Below are positions 45,791-53,979 of a DNA stretch of 64,000 nt, piece after piece (positions within the stretch are counted from its first letter, which is position 1; the number at the start of each line of letters is the position of its first letter). The position numbers and the translations under genes were made by a program. Source of the stretch: Adhaeribacter pallidiroseus. GTDB lineage: Bacteria; Bacteroidota; Bacteroidia; Cytophagales; Hymenobacteraceae. The notes below the pieces were generated by a model. The model saw only the letters and a program-made list of their open reading frames with translations. It had not been told where the DNA came from and did no database searches. The stretch lies in NCBI RefSeq assembly GCF_003340495.1, contig NZ_QASA01000001.1, forward strand, positions 5,022,001 through 5,086,000, written 5' to 3'.

Positions 45791-48700
45791 ATGAAAATTA
45801 AAATTTTTACTATTTGGCTGTGTCTCATAATGCCCTTTTTTACAGCCATGGCACAACTTAAATTAACTGCTCCGGAAGAGTACACTTATTACCGGAATGG
45901 AAAAAAAGTACGCTTAACTCCCCAAACCGACGAGGTTTATGTCACCTATTCTTCCAAAGTAAATCTTGCTACAGGAAAAATGCAGGCGGCTAAGTTACAA
46001 AACCAGGTAACAAAAGTAGAACCGCGGGATGTATTTGCCCCCCTGAATGCGGTGCGGTACCGATTAAATTCCCGCAATAAAGCCCTATCCATTTCCGGGC
46101 AAGCTATTACGAATCAGTTCACCAGTAACCCGGAGGTAATTACAGCTTATCCCGCCTTTAAAATCGGAAAAGATAAAGTTTACTTGGGTAATAAAATCAC
46201 CTACGTTTTGAAAAAAGATAGCAATAAAGAAAAAGTAAATGCCTTCCTGAAAAATAACAAATCTGCGGTAGTGGAGAAAATTGATTTGGGAGACCGAATC
46301 ATGTACGTAGTAGCCATTGAAAAAGGAGGCAGTGTTTTTAAAATAGCCAATGGCTTGTACGAAAACGGCTTAGTAGAATACGCCGAACCCGATTTTTCTT
46401 TTTCCGGCCGTAGCCACTATCTGCCCAACGACCCTTTTTTCACGTCGCAGTGGTTTCTTCACCAGGAATCAGACGCCGACATTGATGCTCCGGAAGCCTG
46501 GGACATCACTACCGGTTCTAGTTCGGTGGTAGTGGCCGTCATGGACGGGCACGGCTATGATTTGGCCCACCCGGATTTGGAAGGAAAAATAGTAAACCCC
46601 TACGATGCTTATAACGATAGCAATACGCCTTTTCCTCAGAATGAGTTCGCCAACCATGGCACCCCGTGCGCTGGTATTATTGCCGCTGCTACCCACAATC
46701 GCAAAGGTGGGGCCAGCGTGGGCAATAATATTAAGGTAATGCCGGTTAGTATGGGGCACGACGTGCGGGATGGCAGCAATGGCGACGGCGACTGGAGTAC
46801 GAACAGTATCTCTATTGCCCGGGCCGCCGCCAAAATCATCGCCACCCCCGGAGTAGTAGCGGTTAGTAACAGTTATAATTTTAACTCGTCTGATTTTGCT
46901 GCTGCCGTGGAGGTTAGTTTTAATGCCATGTGCTACAATAGCCGGGGTGGCTTGGGCGCTGTTATCCTGGCGTCTACCGGCAACAACGGGCAACCAAACG
47001 CCAAATTTTACCCAGCCGCTTACGATGTTGTCGTGGGTGTAGGTTCTTCGAACAATTACGATACCCGGACTCCTTCTTCTAATTATGGAGGCTATACTGA
47101 TATTGTTGCTCCGGGCACGAATATTCTCACGCTTGACCGCAGTGGCCCTCCCGGTAAATCCAGCGATGATTATATGTTATTCGACGGTACGTCCGCGGCT
47201 TGCCCCGTAGCTGCCGCCGTAGTAGGATTAACCGCTTCGCTTCGCCCGGAATACGGGGTAATGCAACATACTATAGCCTTATTAAAATCAGCGGAAAAAG
47301 TGGGCGGGTATACTTACTACCCCGCAGCCGGACACCCGTACGGCACCTGGAACAATGAAATGGGCCACGGCCGGGTGAACGTGCATCGAGCCTTGCAATT
47401 TATTCAGGGTTTGCCCCAGGTTTACGGCTTTAGCCCCGCCGGCGGACCGGTAGGAACCAAAGTAACGATTACGGGCAAAAGTTTTCTAGGAGCCAGTTTA
47501 GTTACTTTTAATGGCGTGAGCGCCGAGTTTTCGGTCTTGAACGAAACCACCATTCTGGCCACTTCCCCGGCCGGGGGCACATCGGGGTATATTCAGGTGA
47601 GTAATGCTGCCGGAACGGGTACCAGCCCCAAGCAATGGTCCTTGTCCGCTTACTGTACCCCACTCTACGAAATGCCTTGCGCTACCGGCGATTACATTAA
47701 TTTGTTTGGTCTGAATACCTTGCTCAATCTTAATTCGGGCTGTAACGGCCAAACCGCTAACTACATTAATTATGAACCCATAGGCGCTCATACCACCAAT
47801 CTTTCCAGAGGGAAGAGTTATTCAATCAGCATGCAAGGCGGACCCAACCTCTCCCAAGGTTTCGGAGTTTGGCTGGATTACAACAATGACGGCGATTTTA
47901 ATGATACCGGCGAGTTTATTTATAAATCACCTGGCGCCGGTAAAAATGTATTTTCCGGAACCATAACCATACCCGCTAATGCCCCTACCGGTTTGCGGCG
48001 GCTGCGGGTTCGCACTAAGTATTATGCCGTGCCTGCCGCCAATGAATCCTGTACCACCTTTAATACGGGCGAAACGGAAGATTATACGGTAGCTATTGGC
48101 TACTGTGTACCTACCTTAAACTGCCAGTTAGGGAATTACATTAACAATTTTAGCTTTAATACCTTGGCCCACAACAACTCGGGCTGTGAAGGAATTATAG
48201 GAGGTTATTCCAATTTTCCTCCTTCCGGAACGCTCACTACAACCGTGGCCAAGGGACAAAGATATACCCTTAAAGTGCAGTCGGGCACTCTTCCGCAAGG
48301 TTTTGGGGTATGGATCGACTACAACAACGATCAGAATTTTGATGCTAATGAGTTTGTGTACGGGTCCCCTATTGGTACGGAACTTTACAGCGCTACGGTT
48401 ACTATTCCTACCAATGTTTCTACGGGCCTACGCCGGATGCGGGTGATGAGCAAGTACAATACCTTGGTTACCGGAACGGATGCTTGTACCGATTTTGCTA
48501 ACGGCGAAGTTGAGGACTATACGATTACAATTGCCAATGGCGGAGTAGCTTCTACGGAGTGGAACAAACGCTTTGGCGGCACCGGAAACGACTTATTATC
48601 CATAGCCATTAAAACGGCCGACGGCGGTTACCTGCTGGGTGGGCAATCCGACTCAGACATATCCGGCGACAAATCGCAGAGTAACCTGGGCGCTTACGAT

Positions 48701-50155
48701 TACTGGATTGTAAAAACAGATGCCGCTGGCAACAAACAATGGGAAAAACGCTACGGCGGTTCCGGCCGGGATAACCTGAATGCCTTGGTGCAGACCTCTG
48801 ATGGCGGTTATTTATTAGGCGGCAATTCTTTATCCGGAATTTCCGGCGATAAAAGTCAGGCCAGCAGAGGCGGCCGGGATTATTGGGTAATAAAAATATC
48901 TAACACCGGTACCAAGCAATGGGATAAACGCTTCGGTGGTTCCGGGGATGAAGACTTAAAAGTGATATTGCCCTTAGCTAATGGAGAATACCTGCTCGCC
49001 GGCTTTAGCCTATCCGGAGCAGGCGGCGACAAAACCCAAGCCAGTAAAGGCGGGCAAGACTTCTGGGTAGTAAAGCTTAACTCCACCGGCGGGAAGCTTT
49101 GGGATAAGAGTTTTGGCGGCAACAGCGACGATATTTTAAATGCGGCCATTACCACCACCGATGGAGGCTTTCTTATCGGAGGAGGATCAGCTTCGGGTGC
49201 ATCCGGCGATAAAACGCAAGCTACCCGGGGTGCCCGCGATTACTGGGTTGTTAAGCTTAACGCGAATGGTGCTAAGCAATGGGACAAGCGCTTCGGCGGC
49301 AGCCTGGACGATGACTTACAAGCTTTAACGCGTACGGCGGATAACAACTTTTTATTAGGAGGAATTTCGGCCTCCGCCGCTAACGGCGACCGCTCCCAAA
49401 CCAGCCAGGGCGGAAACGACTTCTGGATAGTTAAAATCAATAGCGATGGTACTAAATTGTGGGACAAACGTTTTGGCGGCAGTAGCAGCGATGAACTTAA
49501 GTCTATTACGACAACCAGTGATGGTGGCTATCTTTTAGGCGGCCGGTCCAATTCAAGTAACAACGGCGATAAATCGCAGGGTAGCCAGGGCAGCTACGAC
49601 TATTGGATTGTGAAAATTAATACTACCGGTGGCAAACAATGGGATAAACGCTATGGTGGTAATGCGGAGGAAGACTTACGCACTGTATTTCCGACCAGTG
49701 ATGGGGGTTATGTGTTGGCGGGCCGGTCAGTTTCGGGTATTTCGGGCGATAAGACGCAGGTCTCGCAGGGTGGCACTGACTTCTGGTTAGTAAAAGTGCC
49801 TCTTGTCAGCATAGTCTTAACCTATCCGGTTGATTCTACTCCTGCTGCTGACGCCGCAAAAGTAGTCGAGTCCGAAACAGAACCAATAAAAGCAAAACTT
49901 AGCCTGAATACCTATCCTAACCCTTTCCGCGATAAGCTCACCGTTGATTTTACTCCCGAAAAAACCGGACAAGCTACTATTAAGGTGTATGATAGCCAGG
50001 GAACCGAAGTAAAAACCTTGCTCCAGGGCGAGGTCGAAGCCGGCAAAAAGTACGAATTAAGTTGGCAACTAACCTCCGAGAAAGATGGTATTTATATCAT
50101 CCGGTTAAGTACCGCCGGCGCGGTAACCGCCACAAAAGTTATTCTAATTAAATAA
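45791..50155 (+). CDS. Secreted S8 (subtilisin-like) peptidase with IPT, GEVED, seven propeller-like repeats and T9SS sorting domain
   Basis: 1454 aa with a signal peptide (MKIKIFTIWLCLIMPFFTAMAQ). The subtilisin triad is D252 (VAVMDGHGYD), H289 (ANHGTPCAGI) and S468 (FDGTSAACPVAA), with N398 in the oxyanion region (STGNNG). After the catalytic domain come an IPT/TIG domain (about 545-625, GFSPAGGPVGTKVTITG), two GEVED domains (DYNNDGDFNDTGEFIY; DYNNDQNFDANEFVY) and seven repeats of about 62 residues (48555-49790). A type IX sorting domain closes it (YPNPFRDKLTVDF..KVILIK). The tail from GEVED onward mirrors the M6 gene upstream, pointing to exchange of a common C-terminal cassette. An ECF-type promoter precedes it. 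Confidence 0.92.
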   Translation: MKIKIFTIWLCLIMPFFTAMAQLKLTAPEEYTYYRNGKKVRLTPQTDEVYVTYSSKVNLATGKMQAAKLQNQVTKVEPRDVFAPLNAVRYRLNSRNKALSISGQAITNQFTSNPEVITAYPAFKIGKDKVYLGNKITYVLKKDSNKEKVNAFLKNNKSAVVEKIDLGDRIMYVVAIEKGGSVFKIANGLYENGLVEYAEPDFSFSGRSHYLPNDPFFTSQWFLHQESDADIDAPEAWDITTGSSSVVVAVMDGHGYDLAHPDLEGKIVNPYDAYNDSNTPFPQNEFANHGTPCAGIIAAATHNRKGGASVGNNIKVMPVSMGHDVRDGSNGDGDWSTNSISIARAAAKIIATPGVVAVSNSYNFNSSDFAAAVEVSFNAMCYNSRGGLGAVILASTGNNGQPNAKFYPAAYDVVVGVGSSNNYDTRTPSSNYGGYTDIVAPGTNILTLDRSGPPGKSSDDYMLFDGTSAACPVAAAVVGLTASLRPEYGVMQHTIALLKSAEKVGGYTYYPAAGHPYGTWNNEMGHGRVNVHRALQFIQGLPQVYGFSPAGGPVGTKVTITGKSFLGASLVTFNGVSAEFSVLNETTILATSPAGGTSGYIQVSNAAGTGTSPKQWSLSAYCTPLYEMPCATGDYINLFGLNTLLNLNSGCNGQTANYINYEPIGAHTTNLSRGKSYSISMQGGPNLSQGFGVWLDYNNDGDFNDTGEFIYKSPGAGKNVFSGTITIPANAPTGLRRLRVRTKYYAVPAANESCTTFNTGETEDYTVAIGYCVPTLNCQLGNYINNFSFNTLAHNNSGCEGIIGGYSNFPPSGTLTTTVAKGQRYTLKVQSGTLPQGFGVWIDYNNDQNFDANEFVYGSPIGTELYSATVTIPTNVSTGLRRMRVMSKYNTLVTGTDACTDFANGEVEDYTITIANGGVASTEWNKRFGGTGNDLLSIAIKTADGGYLLGGQSDSDISGDKSQSNLGAYDYWIVKTDAAGNKQWEKRYGGSGRDNLNALVQTSDGGYLLGGNSLSGISGDKSQASRGGRDYWVIKISNTGTKQWDKRFGGSGDEDLKVILPLANGEYLLAGFSLSGAGGDKTQASKGGQDFWVVKLNSTGGKLWDKSFGGNSDDILNAAITTTDGGFLIGGGSASGASGDKTQATRGARDYWVVKLNANGAKQWDKRFGGSLDDDLQALTRTADNNFLLGGISASAANGDRSQTSQGGNDFWIVKINSDGTKLWDKRFGGSSSDELKSITTTSDGGYLLGGRSNSSNNGDKSQGSQGSYDYWIVKINTTGGKQWDKRYGGNAEEDLRTVFPTSDGGYVLAGRSVSGISGDKTQVSQGGTDFWLVKVPLVSIVLTYPVDSTPAADAAKVVESETEPIKAKLSLNTYPNPFRDKLTVDFTPEKTGQATIKVYDSQGTEVKTLLQGEVEAGKKYELSWQLTSEKDGIYIIRLSTAGAVTATKVILIK

Positions 50156-50176
50156 ATCAGGTTTTAACAAAATTGT

Positions 50177-50214
50177 GCCCGGTAGAATAGTTTATACGAA
50201 CAGTTCTACCGGGC
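50177..50214 (+). terminator. Terminator-like hairpin after the S8 gene
   Basis: GCCCGGTAGAA (50177-50187) pairs exactly with TTCTACCGGGC (50204-50214). It lies 21 bp after the stop; there is no clear T tract, but the 11-bp GC-rich stem is strong. Confidence 0.55.
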
Positions 50215-50355
50215 GCAAGCCTACCGCCATCCAATCCTGGAAAGAAATTTAAATTTTTAAAATCAAAGGCCTGCGTCCTCTTTAAACCTGCTTTTTTAAA
50301 GGAATTATGGCCCATTTTTTAAAAAAACAAACATCAAAATAGCACATAAATAAAA

Positions 50356-51885
50356 ATGAAAAAAAGAAACATGATTGTTGCTGCTACTCTGTTCTGGGCA
50401 GCTACAACATTAGCAGCCCGTGCCCAAAGTTGGTCGGTAACCGGCAATACCGGCACCAATCCAACTACGCATTTCATCGGCACGAAAGACGATAAATCAC
50501 TAATTTTCCGTACTAATAACCGGGAACGCTTACGCATTGCCCGAAATGGGTTCGTAGGAATTGGTCTTGCTTCACCCCAAGCTTTACTACATATTCCCTC
50601 CCGAGGAAATGTCTCGCTTTCTTCTACAGATAACTTTTTATTAGGCTCGCTTACCTCGCATAATCTTGCCTTTGATTACAATAAAATACAAGCGCGGAAT
50701 AATGGCTTGGCCAGTACGCTTAACTTAAATAATGCGGGCGGCCAGGTTATAGTTGGGAAAGATGGACTTTTTGTAGACGATTCAGGAGAATCTTATGCTT
50801 TTAGTAGCTATAAATCTGGCCATGGCAATGGTATTTATATGAATAATACTTCCGGTATTAGTATCAGCGCGGCTATTATGGGCGTATCGAACGGTCCGGG
50901 AATTGGATTACTGGGCTTTGCCCCGCTCTACGGCGACGGGGTTATTGGACATTCCCAAAATGGGCCTTTAGGAACAGTCGGGGTGGAAGGTAGTCATGCT
51001 GGAGTGGGAACGGGAGTTTTAGGACGTAGTCAGGACGGTAACGGGATTGCCGCTATTTCTAGCAATAACTATGGTTTATACGCTACTACTACCCATGGTA
51101 ATTATGCCGCCTACTTTAATAAAAGCATCTATGTAAATGGCGGGTATTATTCCAGTTCCGACCAGAAATTAAAGCAAAACATCCAGGATTTTAACAGCGC
51201 CATAGGCATAATTAATCAATTGCATCCTAAGAAGTACACTTACCGCCAGGATGGTGCTTATAAGTTATTGAAATTGCCGCAAGAGGAACAGTACGGTTTG
51301 CTGGCGCAGGAGGTAGAAAAAGTTTTACCAAGCCTGGTAAAGAACACGAAGTTCGACCCCGCTCTGGATGCTACTGCCCCCAGAGTAGATGCCAAGGGAA
51401 ACATTATCCGGCGCCCAGATATTAAAGCCGAAACCATTGAGTTTAAAGCGTTAAATTATACCGGACTTATTCCAATCCTGGTAAAAGCCATTCAGGAACA
51501 ACAGGATAAAATAACCCAACAGGACCAAAAAATAGAAAAGCTGGCTACCCAGTTAAATCAGCCTTTAAGCTCCCAATCGTTGCCGGGCACTTCCGGTTCG
51601 ATTAACAATGGTGATTCTACCAATACAGCATCGCTTACCCAAAATGTACCTAATCCTTTCTATCGAACCACCACTGTTAACTTTTACGTGCCCGAACAAG
51701 CCGGCCCAGCGCTGATTACTATCCATGATTTTAATGGGAAAATTTTAAAAACCTATCCTGTCTTATCAAAAGGAAAGGGCCAACTAACCATAGAAGGCGG
51801 GCAGTTAAAGCCGGGCATTTATTACTACTCGCTCCTGATTGATAACAAGCCGGTTGATACCAAGCGAATGGTACTCCATAAATAG
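50356..51885 (+). CDS. Surface protein with S74-type intramolecular chaperone and T9SS sorting domain
   Basis: 509 aa. A signal peptide (MKKRNMIVAATLFWAATTLAARAQ) precedes a region rich in glycine and short beta repeats (GVSNGPGIGLLGFAPLYGDGVIGHSQNG), as in tail-fibre or haemagglutinin-like stalks. The endosialidase/S74 chaperone signature is at about 270-310 (SSDQKLKQNIQDFNSAIGIINQLHPKKYTY..YGLLAQEVEKVLP). A coiled coil (QEQQDKITQQDQKIEKLATQLNQ) follows, and a C-terminal sorting domain (QNVPNPFYRTTTVNFYVP..VLHK) targets it to type IX export. Such proteins trimerise and can autocleave; here the natural role is unknown. It follows the S8 gene without its own obvious promoter motif. Confidence 0.88.
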   Translation: MKKRNMIVAATLFWAATTLAARAQSWSVTGNTGTNPTTHFIGTKDDKSLIFRTNNRERLRIARNGFVGIGLASPQALLHIPSRGNVSLSSTDNFLLGSLTSHNLAFDYNKIQARNNGLASTLNLNNAGGQVIVGKDGLFVDDSGESYAFSSYKSGHGNGIYMNNTSGISISAAIMGVSNGPGIGLLGFAPLYGDGVIGHSQNGPLGTVGVEGSHAGVGTGVLGRSQDGNGIAAISSNNYGLYATTTHGNYAAYFNKSIYVNGGYYSSSDQKLKQNIQDFNSAIGIINQLHPKKYTYRQDGAYKLLKLPQEEQYGLLAQEVEKVLPSLVKNTKFDPALDATAPRVDAKGNIIRRPDIKAETIEFKALNYTGLIPILVKAIQEQQDKITQQDQKIEKLATQLNQPLSSQSLPGTSGSINNGDSTNTASLTQNVPNPFYRTTTVNFYVPEQAGPALITIHDFNGKILKTYPVLSKGKGQLTIEGGQLKPGIYYYSLLIDNKPVDTKRMVLHK

Positions 51886-52141
51886 CCATGTATTTGGTTA
51901 TTCTTAAGCGTGGCCATTCCGGTGATTATTAACAGAAAGAACTACTCCTGGAACTGGACTTCTACCGTTACCCGGGCATAAAAACGGACTCCAAAGCCAA
52001 AGCTTTCTGCCCTTATGACGGCTCCTAAAGGAGCATTTAATCGAATTTTAATTTTTACTCTATTTCCTTTGAATTTTTTAAAATCTAAGTCGTCTCGGCT
52101 TATCAATTAATCTATCCTAAAACCTTATTCAACTTAAAAAC

Positions 52142-53467
52142 ATGAAAACAATCCGTATTTTTTCCATTGCACTCCTCTTTTCGTTAGCCTGTTCACTGGC
52201 TAGCTGTGAAATTTTTCCTGATCATAAGGGTGAAGTTAAAGTAAAAAACAAACCTATGAGCGGGCAGTTATTAGCCGATTGGATTCGTTTACATCTTAAA
52301 TTAATCCGCAGCACTACGGGGGTGGGAACGCCCGCTTTGAGCCGGCATTTTGCTTACGCCAGTCTCGCGCTGTACGAATCTATTGCGCCAAGTGATAAGC
52401 AGTACCTTTCGTTGAGCGGACAATTACAGGGCCTGACTTCTTTACCTGCGCCGCCGGTAGGTAAAGATATCTGCTGGCCCGCCAGTGCGAATGCCGCCAT
52501 GGCGAGTATGCTCCGGGCTTTTTACGCGAACACGCCCCATAGTGCCACCCGCATTGATTCTTTGGAAAACGCCTATGCTCAGAATTTCGCGCAGACAGGC
52601 TTTAATACCGCCAGTATAGAAACAGGGGCCTCCTACGGAAAAGTAATGGCCCAGGCAATTCTGGAATATGCCAAAACCGATGGTTTCACGGCCGTGCATC
52701 CGCCCTATGTAGCACCTACCGGCGAAGGATTATGGATACCCACTCCTCCCGCCTTTGCCCCCGCGGCGGTTCCTTATTTAGGTACTAACCGGAAGTTCGT
52801 AAAAGATAACATTGTTCCACTCGTACCTCCAACCGCTTTTTCCAAGGATCCGGGCTCGGCTTTTTACGGCATGGTAAAAGAAGTATACGACGCTTCTACC
52901 CATTTAACGGAAGAACAAAAAACCATAGCTGCTTTTTGGGAAGACATCCCGAATGGAAAATATTACACGGCTTCCGGCCATTGGGCTTCTATTTTAAGGC
53001 AAGTAATTATGTCAAAAAAACTTTCTTTATTGGAAAGTTCGGTAGCTTACGCCAAAATGTGCCTGGCCGTGAATGATGCTTTTATTAATTGTTTTACTGT
53101 AAAGTATCAACATAATCTCATTCGCCCGGTTACCTACATCCGTCAATACCTGAACCAACCCGAGTGGTCATCCGCGATTATGACGCCTAATCATCCGGAG
53201 TATCCTTCCGCTCACACTTCTCTCTGCATGGCCGCCGCCACAGCTTTAAGTGAAGCTTTAGGCAATCGCGTCTCTTTCACCGACCAAGCCTACAGTGATG
53301 TGGGCTTCCAGCCCAGGCACTTTCAAAATTTTGAAGCTGCTGCTCAAGAAGCCGGTATGTCGCGCTTTTACGGTGGTATTCATTATAAAGCATCGATAAA
53401 TGCCGGCCTGGAACTCGGTAAAAAATCGGCGCAAAACTTAATCAAGCACCTGCAATTTCGTAAATAA
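52142..53467 (+). CDS. Vanadium-dependent haloperoxidase-like / PAP2-superfamily lipoprotein
   Basis: 441 aa with a lipoprotein signal (LFSLACSLASC). The PAP2-type active site is seen in the C-terminal third: KYQHNLIRP (K..RP, about 320-328), PEYPSAHTS (about 352-360, PSGH variant), and SRFYGGIHY (about 405-413). This arrangement and length fit secreted vanadium haloperoxidase-like proteins rather than small phosphatases. The exact reaction (halide oxidation or phosphate ester cleavage) cannot be told. It stands at the end of the T9SS gene group. Confidence 0.85.
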   Translation: MKTIRIFSIALLFSLACSLASCEIFPDHKGEVKVKNKPMSGQLLADWIRLHLKLIRSTTGVGTPALSRHFAYASLALYESIAPSDKQYLSLSGQLQGLTSLPAPPVGKDICWPASANAAMASMLRAFYANTPHSATRIDSLENAYAQNFAQTGFNTASIETGASYGKVMAQAILEYAKTDGFTAVHPPYVAPTGEGLWIPTPPAFAPAAVPYLGTNRKFVKDNIVPLVPPTAFSKDPGSAFYGMVKEVYDASTHLTEEQKTIAAFWEDIPNGKYYTASGHWASILRQVIMSKKLSLLESSVAYAKMCLAVNDAFINCFTVKYQHNLIRPVTYIRQYLNQPEWSSAIMTPNHPEYPSAHTSLCMAAATALSEALGNRVSFTDQAYSDVGFQPRHFQNFEAAAQEAGMSRFYGGIHYKASINAGLELGKKSAQNLIKHLQFRK

Positions 53468-53979
53468 TTAAGGGTGGAAACTGCTAGCAATCACTAGCCT
53501 TTTACAGCACCTATTCCTGGCCTGATGACTGGAGAAAGAGAAGCTTTAAACATTTGAAACACAACTTCCGGCAAAAACGATGAAGCGCCCTTGCTTCATC
53601 GTTTTTGCCGGAATAATTTAAAAAGAGTGTCGTGGTAGCCTGTAAGTACTTCTTCGTTTTTTAAAAATTTCTGTTTGAGCGCTTCTTCTTTAAATACGGA
53701 GGCCCTTCATAGTCAGGTTTTCAAATAAAGCCTGATTAACCGCGGAATAACTCCCCTAGGAGATTGATTAGGAAAATAGCGGGATTTTGCGCTGTAACGG
53801 GAACTAAAATTAAGATAAAAATACTATTCAATTTTTTTTCATTCTTTTACCCCGATGGACGCTGTAGCCAGCTAACTAGTGTACAAACGAGATCTGTTGT
53901 TCCTTATTTTCATTTTTTCGCCTCTTAAGTTTACCCAATAAAAATCAGGAGAGAATTACACCGAACAAACCAACGCACT
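53468..53979. other. Convergent intergenic region
   Basis: No gene is supported. The clear feature is the perfect hairpin at 53566-53613. The rest is AT-rich without recognisable signals. Confidence 0.45.
53566..53613. terminator. Perfect 21-bp hairpin between convergent genes
   Basis: Arms 53566-53586 and 53593-53613 are exact reverse complements with a 6-nt loop. It lies between the haloperoxidase-like gene (+) and the permease gene (-), so it may end both transcripts. The stem is unusually long for a simple terminator. Confidence 0.55.

Noticed and set aside
43615-49790. CRISPR-like or satellite repeat array
   Set aside because: The regular period of about 186 bp is coding: it is the in-frame 62-residue protein repeat of the M6 and S8 proteases, with diverged copies.
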